Shown here piece after piece: positions 50,201-60,825 of a stretch of 64,000 nucleotides of DNA (the first letter of the stretch is position 1; each line of letters opens with the position of its first letter). The DNA comes from Paratinospora sagittata. Taxonomy: Eukaryota > Streptophyta > Magnoliopsida > Ranunculales > Menispermaceae. The notes under the pieces were generated by a model. The model saw only the letters and a program-made list of their open reading frames with translations. It did not search any database and was not told where the DNA came from. Location of the stretch: assembly GCA_035771175.1 (NCBI GenBank), contig CM069593.1, forward strand, positions 3,094,461 through 3,158,460. The letters are read 5' to 3'. The position numbers and the translations under genes were made by a program.

Positions 50201-53200
50201 ATCAATAAATAACATCTTATTCAACTTCACAACTGACCTCATCATCATGTCATCTATAATGCTAGGTATTAAATTGGTTATGAATATAATTATCAAATAA
50301 ACTAGCAAATTGGCATATGCTCACGACTAAGACATCATTCTTTGACTAGTTTCCATGGACATCTCCATAAAACAAATTCACAAAATAAGTACAACAGATC
50401 ATTAGCACCAAAATACAACCTCCTACACAAAAACGGAAGTGAAAACCTAAATAACTAATCACCTACAACAAAAACATGAAAGAACTAGAAAAAGAAGTCT
50501 TAATCATTAATTTCAAAACTCTTCTCATTTACAAGAGGAACTTTATAAACTTTGAATGGTGGAGATGAATAACAAAACTAAAATAGAGATAGTGTAAGTC
50601 ATTTTGGAAACACAAGCATAGTTCACTAAACTACGTACAATCTTTTGGACTTGCCAATCATTAAATTACAAAATATGTCCACCAAGATGAAACCTCTAAA
50701 GTTACGTAAAAACCAAAACAACTCACAAAGCTCAACAAATTTGTTTGAATTTGTACCTTACAAATGCAAAGTTATAAAATCAACACTAACTTTTGTTATT
50801 GAAAAGGTTCTTAGGTTTTGCTAACCAAAACTTAGGGCACAAATGGACAATCCTTGTTTGTAAGACACAATGATAGCAACAATTACAAGTAAAATTTAAA
50901 AAAAAAAAAAAAAAAAAAATTGATGAGGTGCCTCCACTATGTAAAGTGAATCTTGAGACTAAAAAATGATACAAGTTAAAGGCTCAATAATGAAATCGAG
51001 CTAAGAATTCAGAATGACTTTGAAAATAGCACCTTTTTTTAGAACAACCAAATGGTGCCAAAAGAAAAGTTGTATTGTTCTAACTACAAGTATAGTATAC
51101 TCTACTCTAATTTCAATTTACTTTGTTTAAAATAAGTAAATAACAAAATGAAGGAAAAAACAATTAATAAGTCCTTTCCTCTTTATTTGAAAGCATAAGG
51201 ACTAAAAAAAAAACCACATTGCACCTTCATTTAACTCTCTCCCCCTCATCTCCGTATACAATTGATTGCTAATTGCTTAGGCTCAATCCTCAACAACATT
51301 AACTATATCACTGACTACACCTTGAATTGCAATTTTAATTATTGAAAGACGAATGAGAAAGTGAGGTATACATAAAACTCCAACCTGCCATATTGGTGAC
51401 AGTAGAGCAACTCATGGTAGTTATTATAAATTAAGTATTAGCACATATTGATTGGTAATATGTCCATAATGTTTAAAACTAAGAGAACTTTTACGTAAAA
51501 AAAGCTACAATTTTTTTAAGTTATTGTTAAGCATACATTGATAGTTAACATATTTTTAAGGTTTATCCTTTCTAAGGATTATGTCTATGCATATTGTAAG
51601 GACTAAAGTCTCTATCACAACAACCATTCTTCATTGTATAAAATCTATAAAATTGCTTATAAGCCAATCATGCTTTTTTTAAAATAAAATGTTGAGCCAT
51701 AAAGAAACAACACACTAAATAATGACAGAAATGCAAATGTTAAGATGGATATGTAATCAAGCATTAAAAGATAAAATTACAACTAGATACAATCAATAAC
51801 CCCAATTGGAGATAAAAAGAAGTAAAAAAAAATTAAGATGGCATGGACACGAACAATGAAAAGTCATTATACGCATTAACTGTTAAATAAAAAAGTCGAC
51901 ATATTAAACATTAATGGTACAAATAGAGAAAAATGAAGACTTGAAATAAAAAGGATGAGCATATTAAAAAAAACTACAAGCAATATGTTTGAGATACTTT
52001 TAGCAATACCCGTGAAGTTAAGCAGAGTCCTTATTAAGTTTTGTTCTCTTCTCTCTATTTACTAATCACGTCTAGTTTTTTGTCCTATTCTAAGTACTTT
52101 TAGCCACTCCAAGACAAAAAAGAGGAATATAATACTTCGCAATTTGAATAATTGCCAATTCATTAAAAAAATTTGGCACTCGTTCATTAAAATTTCACTA
52201 ATTTACTCAGCTCACCCCTATTGTTTATCTTTCTCTACACTAATTCTCATTATCAACCTTCTTTACCATTCCAATCTCATCAAAGCTACATAAATTTGTT
52301 TAAAATAATATTATTTTTTTACTCTATCCAGTTAACAATTATTAAATAAAATAGAAATATGAAAGAACTACAAAAGAGAGTGTAAACCTATCTCTAACCA
52401 CATACACCACAATAACACAATTTGAAAACAAAAGTTGCAATGTCAAAGTTGTCAAGACCACGTCTAGGCAACGACTAGTCCAACGGACACCCATTTTTTT
52501 TCTTTTAAAAGGTCAAGGCCCAAGGTACTTCACCCAGTACATAAACTATATTTTCCCCATAATATACGACTAATCATGTGACTACAATATCAAAAATCAT
52601 GTTTCTATTAGTGTTTTCAAAGCTACGCCTAGGCTCCGTGCTAGACAGGCAGTGAGGGTTTGTACAAATATTTAAAAAGTTTATGGGGGTCTCTCTAATT
52701 TGGAAAAGAAAAAAAAGGTTTAAAAACATAAACGCCCACTTTCTACAGTAAAACCTCGAACCTTTTTCTCCCTAAGCCCATCCTTCCTATTTGCTCAGAC
52801 CAAGAAACGTCGTCAAAATCTCCAGCGACCCTCCGACGATAAATATTTGAGTTTTGTACTTTTGAACCTTTTGGATAATGTGTATTGTGGCATGAATTAA
52901 TATTTTGTGGACATCAATTTAATTAACATGAAGTGTTTTTTATCATTTTATGAAAATTTAACATTTATAATAAAATATAGATAGATATATATAATTTTGT
53001 ATACGGACAGTCCAAGGACCTGTAAATAATTAATTAATTATCTATGGACTTATAAATAAATATTTTTTATATCCTAAATATGCCTCGTCTAGACGGGACA
53101 AATCACCTAGATATCGCCTTGGCGCCTTGAAAACATTGGTTCCTATACCTTCTCAGACATACATTTTTATTTGAAAGAAACGCCCAACTTGACATTGAAT

Positions 53201-55370
53201 CAATTAATTTGGAAACTCCATAGAGCAATAAATTAATTTGAGGAATTCTTCCTTAAGCATTTACTACTAGTAATAATGCCAATCTTCAGGAGACCCATAT
53301 GAAATATAATACCTAAACACCAACAATTCCCATCACTGCATCCTTCCGTAAATTAAGGATATACATCTTCCCCAAAATCTCTAACTACAATAGTAGATGC
53401 ACTACAATCCACACCAAACAAATTTTGAAGAATAACATTGGAGAACTGTCAAGATCATTTAATCTCAAATTGAAGAACACTGAATATTTCCTAACTATTC
53501 CAGCAAAACTCAACTCATTTGATAATGACATAATAAAGAATGGTTCAGCACATAAATCAATGCAACATTACTATCTGCAAAATGAAATCCATAAAATGCA
53601 ATCTTGCATAAAAATGTTAATCAACATTTGAATGCAAGCTTTGTAAATGGCGAAGTTTTGAAGATTCCTAAATGAAAATTGTTTATACTGTTAAAACAAA
53701 ATTTTGGAAATAAAATAGACAGTCACAACTTCATAAATGATTTTGAAACACAAAGCTGCAAGCACAGGGTAGGTTCTGTCCCCTAGGTTTAATTGGGAGT
53801 TTTACACACAAAAACTGAAGACAATTTTAGCTAATTAAGTCTCATTGTCAATCCATCAAGAGACTAGCAAACTCAAACTAGACACAATGTCACTTAAAAT
53901 AAGACACAAAAGAAATTGGAACCAAATTGTTAAAATTGAATAACCATTCTTCCCATTATAAGTGCTTTTTCAGCTATGATTGTCTTCATAGTGTTATATC
54001 CAACTGCCCTGTACTTAATCAACCATTATCTCTGTTCAGTAAACATCATTAACTTGATTTGAGCAATAAGATGAGTGAACCTGTATCAAAACTTTAAAGG
54101 CTGAATCCATTAGTTTTGCCAACATTATGTTTGATTGCAAAAATTGTACAAAACATTCTTATTAGAAGTTACAAAATTAACAGGAGACATAGCTTACATT
54201 TGAAGATTTATATATTAGATGAGTTTAAGATTAGAACCTGAAAAACTTGGTGCATGGCTTCGATTTGCTTCCTATACCAGTTGAAAAGGACTCCATTTCT
54301 GTTACAGAGCATTAATTACTTCTTTTCAGTTAAATTTCCACTGAGTTCTTATCCAGGTAGATCAAGACTACCAAGACTAATCAACATTATTCAAAAACCA
54401 TTAAGTACAAGGATATCATTTTACAGAATTTAGCATTCTAAGAATGGTTAACTAAAGTAAAATGTGAAGAAACTGATTCTCCACCCGATTTCATTGTGAT
54501 ATTCTTCTGTTGACTGTATGCCGTAGAAATCTTATCATGATTACCATTTAGAATGAATGTTACCATGAATTTGTTGTACTAAGGCATCATGTTGAAAGGT
54601 TAGCTCCAGCTTGCAATATATTATTGCTAAAAATAAGAGATAAAGTGGCAAAATAATCCAAATTTAAAAAAAAAAAAAAAAAAAAGAAAGAAAGAAATAA
54701 TGCATTTGATATCTTATTTTCACCTTATTCAGTGAATTATCACATTATCACAGTTTCAGTCCTGATCCTTATTGTGTTGTTGGACTCAACTACTTGACCA
54801 TTTCTGGCTCAAAACTCTTCGCACATGACAGTTTCGGGCCTGTTCCATAATGTGTTATGTAACTAAACTACTTGTGACTTGTCTCTGGCTCAAAAACCAA
54901 ATTGCCCAATGCCAGAAAATAGCCGCTGCTTTTCATAAATAACAAAAAATCCCTTCCAACGAATCATGCACAACTCACGTTAAAGAAAGATAAATAATAC
55001 GGTTTATATCGAATGTAAATCTTTTAAAAAAAAAAAACACTACATCAGATAAATCTGCATCTAATTTCATTACCAAGACCATTTCTACAGCCAATGCTAC
55101 AACAGCGAATATTAAAAAAACAAAGAAATACGAAGAGAACGACAAAATAAAAGAAAAGAAGGCCCCAACAACACACTCGCAACACACATGTTTATCAAAA
55201 TAGAAACCACTCAATCCAAGAACACTAAAAAAATAAAAATTCAAACCCTAGAAACTGAAAAACTAAATCAAATCAACGAAAGACGAACCTTGCTTGCTTT
55301 TCTTGAATCCGCCGTTTCCATTAAAGACACTTTCCGGTTTCCCTCTCTTGCGAGCAGCCCCAAAATCCAT
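47230..55370 (-). CDS. CCCH zinc finger and KH domain protein
   Basis: A predicted RNA-binding protein. Minus-strand exons 55289-55370, 54238-54298 and 47230-47998 join to 912 nt, 303 aa. The N terminus is MDFGAARKRGKPESVFNGNG. Exon 2 gives MESFSTGIGSKSKPCTKFF, and the first finger is split by intron 2. Finger 1 is C-x8-C-x5-C-x3-H (CTKFFSTAGCPFGEGCHFLH), followed by YVPGG. Finger 2 is CNKYSSSEGCKFGDRCHFAH. A KH domain then follows with KISVDASLAGAIIGKGGVNS (GxxG loop GKGG). Finger 3 is CDNFAKGSCTFGDRCHFAH, C-x7-C-x5-C-x3-H, near the C terminus. The order matches the small Arabidopsis CCCH-KH group (C3H14/36/52-like). Intron 2 is 6.2 kb and holds transposon remnants. The short 61-nt exon 2 is easy to miss. 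All phases agree. Confidence 0.92.
49552..50172. mobile_element. hAT-like non-autonomous element
   Basis: A 621-bp element with ends TAGGGCTATGCAAAA and TTGTGCACAGCCCAA (complement TTGGGCTGTGCACAA). The 8-bp flanks are ACTCTACC and GATCTACC (6 of 8). The interior has GGTTGG/CCAACC-rich segments. Ends and duplication length suit hAT MITEs. Confidence 0.5.
52610..53138. mobile_element. MULE-like element, decayed relative of 42427-43492
   Basis: A 529-bp stretch with ends AGTGTTTTCAAAGCTACGCC and GGCGCCTTGAAAACATTG (complement CAATGTTTTCAAGGCGCC). The 9-bp flanks are GTTTCTATT (52601-52609) and GTTCCTATA (53139-53147), matching at 7 of 9. CTAGGC and CGCCTTGG motifs are shared with the larger copy. 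Confidence 0.6.
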
Positions 55371-55441
55371 GGCGAGAACGAACAAATTAAATAATAATCA
55401 AAGAAATCGACGTATAAATTAAACGAACTGCGAGGAAGAGC

Positions 55442-55482
55442 AAACCCTAGCTAACGAAGGAAAGCAAAAACCCTAGGGTTTT
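55442..55482 (-). promoter_or_regulatory. Telo-box motifs upstream of the CCCH/KH gene
   Basis: AAACCCTAG at 55442-55450 and the palindrome AAAACCCTAGGGTTTT at 55467-55482, 70-110 bp upstream of the start codon. Telo boxes occur in promoters or leaders of plant growth-related genes. Function here is inferred. Confidence 0.5.
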
Positions 55483-55499
55483 CTGCGGAGCGAACGAAG

Positions 55500-56656
55500 A
55501 GAGCTAGCGCGCGGGATCTAGACCCAAAAAATTAAGTGAATAAGTGAATAAATAAGGATTTGAAGTAGAAGATTTAAATTTGGGTTATTTCTGGAGTTGG
55601 ATTCCGACGCGCGGCGCTTTCTCGATTCACGTGCTTGCGCTGATAAGAGCCTCGTCAACTGCCTCGGGACACCCTGGCAAACGCGAATCGAAGGATGTGG
55701 TAGAAACGCCACGTCAGCGGAAAAAATCTTATGGTATTTTTACTTCCTAATAATAATGGATTATGGAATCAAAAAAAGAAAAGGTTAAGTGGATTATCAC
55801 TAAAACTATGTGAATTTAAATTAATTAATTTTAATGAAAAAAAAAATTACATTCATTTTAAATTAGCTTTGTGACAGGGACTAATGAAAAAATTATAAAT
55901 CAAACCCAAAAGAAAGAGAAATAGAAGGAAGTACTGATTAAAAAATAATAATAATAATAATAATCAAAGGTTTGACAAAAAAGTTATACATCAACCTTTT
56001 TCCAGATCTTGCAAGGGATAGGCTTGATTCAATTTAACTGGGGCAAGTATTTTTTAATGAAAAATATTAATTTAACTGCATAAAGGTATAATTACTTATG
56101 TAATAATATATATTAGATTATTTATTATACATCTTAAAATTTGTAAAATATTAATATTTAATAATTTAACTGTATAAAGTTATACTTATATATGTAACAA
56201 TATATTTATATACATTAGATTATTTATTATACATCTTAAAATTTATAAAATATTAATATTCAATGAATATACATATGTAGTTACATATATAATTGTAAAA
56301 TTTACAGTTAAATTAGCATTTCTATTTTTCAATTTCCCGAGATCAGTTACATAAATACACTTCTTTTATACCGTTTCAATCAATCGAGTTTTGATATAGT
56401 CTAATTTAATAGATTCATGTTATAATTGATTTAATAAGATCATTTTACGCTAGCTATGACTATTTAATGTAATCTTCTTTTTTTATCCTAACTCTAAGAC
56501 TTACTGTATTTAAGGATGCCCACAACAAAAAGTTTTTATTCTTATTGCAGATAACAACAAACAAAATCTTATGCTAAGCTTTTGAGTTAAGGGTATGTGC
56601 ATTCAATGAAATTTAATTTACTTTCTAACCACAGCACAATAAATGAAGGAAATGAG

Positions 56657-56700
<44 letters not shown>

Positions 56701-57500
56701 TGTACTTTCTCTTTTCATGATAGGGAGAGCGTCTTATTAATCTTTTAATTTGGACGAAACGAGCTTTCTCGGAATATAAACAAAGAATGGAGAAGCAAGG
56801 AGAATGATGTTTTTTTAAATCGCTAAAACATTACGTTACGCACGACAACGTAATCACAATTTGGCTTTTCAAACATGTCAACTTTGTGTTTTTCCTAATT
56901 TTATACAGCTACAAAATTTTTATTGCGCTCCCGAACAGGGTCTATATACATCTATATTCTCGTGAACTAGAAACTTGATTCAAAGTGGTTCTCTTGGGAT
57001 AGGATTCGAGTTTGGAACATGGGCCTTCAGGCCTTCTTTTCCCCTATAGTAGCTTTTAATTAGTGAACTTGTCTTTATAGTACTATCCTGTCCATTACTA
57101 AAAAAGGGACCGAGTTGCTGGACAAACAGAAGAAAGACTTAAGTGAAACAAAAGGACATGCCAACCTCACTACAGAAAAGCTTTAAAATAAAATCTATGG
57201 CTTTTTGCAACCCAAAACCAACCAAAGATCACTGCAATTTTTCTTTTAAGCCTTTCGGGTTCTCTCCTATCTGTCGACATTTGCTTTTGTTACACTAATG
57301 TGACTTCAGGGTGTCACAAAGGCAGCAAAAAATATTCTTCTTTATGTGCTTATTAGACGGGCAGCACCAGCAAGGTTGTAACGTGGTAATCTAGCTAGTG
57401 GAGTGTAAAGGGTTGTTGTAAAAAGCTACTTTATTTCCTTGGAGCCTAAGGAGTTCAGATTTCAGCCTTAATTTCTAAGCTAAGCAACTTAATGGTTATA
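55500..57500. other. Intergenic, AT-rich
   Basis: No gene recognised. Two nearly repeated AT-rich blocks near 56080-56180 and 56160-56290 (TTAGATTATTTATTATACAT, CTTAAAATTTATAAAATATT) suggest a local duplication. A (CT)n microsatellite lies at 56659-56695 and a (CA)n run near 57505-57522. Confidence 0.5.
56659..56695 (+). repeat. (CT)n microsatellite
   Basis: Thirty-seven bases of uninterrupted CT dinucleotides. Confidence 0.97.
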
Positions 57501-57524
57501 TAAAACACACACACACACACACCT

Positions 57525-57724
57525 CTTGATGGGTCTATCACACTTGAGCACCGTGGCCCTAAAACTCTTGAAGAAATGAGGAGTTTCAAGGAGATCAGAG
57601 GTGAAGATCTAAAGCAACTGTTGAAGGACCTTATGAAAGTCATCAAGCAAGGGTGGCAGAAGGCTAAAAGCATAAGGAAGAAGGAGGAAGAAGTTCATTT
57701 GGGATACCGTCGAACCATGTTTTG
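57525..57724 (+). other. Unidentified coding-like segment
   Basis: After a CA repeat, one frame reads DGSITLEHRGPKTLEEMRSF, KEIRGEDLKQLLKDLMKVIK, QGWQKAKSIRKKEEEVHLGY and RRTMF then TGA. The internal ATG at 57576 would give 49 residues. Composition (charged, helical, no low complexity) looks like a real C-terminal exon rather than chance. I recognise no family and no upstream acceptor is certain. It may be the last exon of a small gene or a remnant. Confidence 0.4.
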
Positions 57725-58341
57725 AAGACCTTTAATTCAGCTTTCAACATCTCTTTGTATCTGAATGAATTGCGTTGTATAATTTTTATTTTATTTTTCG
57801 TTCTCCTAGCTAAAAGGAATCATTATTTTTGTTTTCAATTGCAAGAATGAGCCTGCAGTAAGTAAAATGTTTGGTTTTCTTCCATGTTCTCATTTGTCCT
57901 TCTTTAGCAATAATGAGAGAATTTGATGAACATAGTAAGATGGCAAAACAACAAATTTTTCGATTAATTTACGATCATCTGAACAACAGTCTTGCATAGC
58001 TATAAGAAGTTATTCATATCTTAAGTCTCCAGGCACTGGCTTGTCAAGGCAAAACCAAATGGAACTGGTGAAATCAGGGCTGTATATACCAAGTATAGTT
58101 ACTAACCTATGGTCCCATTTTTGCTACATTTATATAACCTTACAAGAACTAACAAAGCAATTACAACAGAAATTCAACAGATCATTAGGATCGAGAGGCA
58201 GGTTACCAAATGAAGAAACTGCAAACCAAATAAGTTATTCATTCTAACTTAATTCCTCAAATCCAAACTCAACAAGAACGCGAAACCACGCTATAGCAAC
58301 AATCAGCAGCAACTGATCATTAACCAAGATCTACAATCTTG
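57725..58341. other. Spacer and 3-prime UTR of the NPF gene
   Basis: Between the coding-like segment and the NPF stop codon. No further feature recognised. Confidence 0.4.
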
Positions 58342-60825
58342 TCAAACTCGTCTTAGAATGTCATCCACTTCTTCTTCTAGTTCCTCGTCATCCTTGCTCT
58401 CTAGGTTAATGCATTTGTACCACTTTGCACAAAGCAAGTATGCAACAAAATCAACAGCAGTTAGTCCTGCCAAAAGGAAGTAGAACAGATCCATGTGCCC
58501 CAAGTTCAAGTTTTCTGGGATCCAACCAGGTCTATTCCCTTTAGTTGTAATCCGCATCACCATATTAACAAGCAAGCTACTTACATAGTTCCCGAGCGAT
58601 ATCGAAGCCATACAAAGTGAGCTACCAAAACTCTTGAGTCCATCGGGAGCTTGGTCATTGAAGAACTCCAATTGCCCGACATACATAAACACCTCGGAGG
58701 CTCCAACCAATGCGTATTGTGGTATTTGCCAGAATATGCTTAAGGAACTAGACTCGGCTCCTGGGATGACCCATTTGAGCCTTTCGAGCTCAGTAATTCC
58801 AGCAGCCACCATGGCTAGCATTCCCAAAACAAGCCCGATTCCCATCCGTTGGAGCTCGGTGAGGCCCTTTGGATTTCCAGTTAATTTGCCGGTAATTGGA
58901 ACTATGAGTTGCCGGTAAATGCAAGTGAATATAAGGACACTGACGATGTCAAAAGCTGACATGCTTGCTGCCGGGAGGTGAAAGTTCCCGGTATTGGTTT
59001 TCATTACGTCTCCTTGTTCTACGAAGAGCGATGCCATTTGTGTGAAGACGACGGAGTAGATAATTGTGCAGAACCAAATTGGTAGCATTTTTAGTACTGA
59101 TTTCACCTCTTCCACCTCTGTTACAGTGCAGAGTCTCCATGGATTCGACTTGTTCTTCACCATGGTGTCTTCCTCATCTATGGTCGCTGCCTTGTCCAAA
59201 AACCTGAAAATTATATATATTTATATATATAATCAGTACCATAACATCATATGGGCATGCTAGATAATCTTCTTGCAGGCACTACTAAGTCCATCCATGC
59301 AAAGTTAATCAAGTAATAGGCCTTTCACATCCTACAATGAGAAATTAAATTTGTTTAGTTTCTGCCATGCTTAAGTGTAGTACTAATCCGGATACGGCAC
59401 TTATTGTCATATACTGACTCACGATCTACTAACACTATTTAATATCAATTTAACTCTGTAAATTCAACCTTCATATCAGAATCCTTTTTTTCTTTTCATA
59501 GTTAAATTATAATCAGTTGGCTTTATGCTCCGGGCATATTGAAATTTAACTGCAGAGAAGTTAAGTTATTGCCAATACTTACTGAAACTCATGACTATGG
59601 AGGATCTTCCTGCTCCCTTTAATTGCAGATTCAGAACCTTCCAATTCATAGAGCTTCTGGGCATCATCAGGGACTTTAACCTTCCATTTCCGGGCAGCTG
59701 CAACGATCACCTGAACAACACGTCTCAACGGGTTCCCACACGGTTTAAGATACCTATAACTCGGTGTTCCCAACCAGAAGAGAATAAGACCCATAACAGC
59801 AGATCCCATTGATGCAAAGAACCCAACTGTCCACTGACCCGAATCTTCAAAATAGACTAAAATGGTGTTCGAGATGAGAGACCCAGCATTCAATGCAAAG
59901 TAGAAATAGCAAAAGAACACTGCCTTTCCATGTTTCTCCTGATAATTATTTGAGTCATTATTCCCATGAAATTGATCGGCTCCAAACGTTGCTATTGTTG
60001 GCTGGTATCCACCATATCCAAATGCAACCAAATATATTGATAAGTAAAAGAAAGTAACACCAACTGAAGAAGCAGGCAAGCATTGTAATGATTCATCTCC
60101 ACATCCTGCTGGCTTTATCAGGAACAACCAAGATGACAGTGATAATAACACCAAGCCCTGTTTCACATACCAAAATCCATTAAATATTACACAAAAAACT
60201 GGTAAATCTATAGGAATTAAGGTGATTCAGTTGAAGAAAGTAGTATCTTATCCTAAGATTTTTTGCGGGCAATGGAATGAATAATATTACCAGAACAAAG
60301 ATGAATTGGAAGATTGTGGCAGTTAAGTATCTTCCCCAGTAAGAATCACTAAGGAAAGCACCAACTAAGGAGAACATGTAAACAGTTCCAGTCCACTTGC
60401 TAACACTGTTAGCAGCGTCTGCATTGTCTTGTCCAAGCACCCTTGTAAGGAACAACACCAAGTTCACTCCCACTCCAAAGAATGCTAGTGTTGCTAGGCC
60501 TTGATTCACTAGTACCCAGAAGAAAAATATAAAGAAGAACAAGACATTTAGAAATATTAATTGGAAAATTCTAGAAAAAAAATAAAAACAAATTGTATCT
60601 TTTCTTTTTTCTTCTCTTTTTTTGTGAATTTGTACCCAAGATGAAGCTGGCTGATTTCCATCCTGCAAAATGGCCTTTCGTTGAAGTGATTGGCCTTCCA
60701 TTGTTGGAGCTTTCAGTTGCAAAAGAAACCATCTTCTGTTCATTCTCGGTGCAGGAATCTCCCTTCAGTTCTGATTCCTCAAACCACCGCCACCCACATA
60801 ACTGTTTAATAATAACCACCACCAT
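58342..60825 (-). CDS. NPF7-type (NRT1/PTR family) transporter
   Basis: A multi-pass plasma-membrane transporter of the NRT1/PTR (NPF) family. NPF7 members such as NRT1.5 and NRT1.8 move nitrate (and for NRT1.5 also potassium) into or out of xylem. Minus-strand exons 60636-60825, 60291-60508, 59583-60157 and 58342-59203 join to 1845 nt, 614 aa. Landmarks are NQGLATLAFFGVGVNLVLFL, VSKWTGTVYMFSLVGAFLSD, YWGRY, GYGGYQPTIATFGADQF, FYFALNAGSL, NPWRLCTVTEVEEVKSVLKM, YSVVFTQMASLFVEQG, GLTELQRMGIGLVLGM and QIPQYALVGASEVFMYVGQL. The usual ExxE[R/K] proton-coupling motif of the first helix is replaced by Q66-x-x-A-T. This is typical of the NPF7 subgroup. An internal ATG at 60730-60732 would shorten it by 31 residues; the longer start is kept because the extra residues are open and include a CTEN segment. 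The acidic C terminus ends VDDILRRV. Confidence 0.92.

Larger units (their letters stand above)
47999..54237. other. Intron 2 of the CCCH/KH gene
   Basis: 6.2 kb of AT-rich non-coding sequence. Identified contents are a hAT-like MITE (49552-50172) and a MULE-like element (52610-53138). A further CAAAGTTGTCAAGACCACGT near 52445 resembles one end of the MULE family without a partner. No host gene is visible on either strand. Confidence 0.6.

Noticed and set aside
55920..56300. Possible array of short repeats (AT-rich blocks)
   Set aside because: They are low-complexity near-duplicates without regular spacing or unique spacers, so not a CRISPR-like or satellite array.
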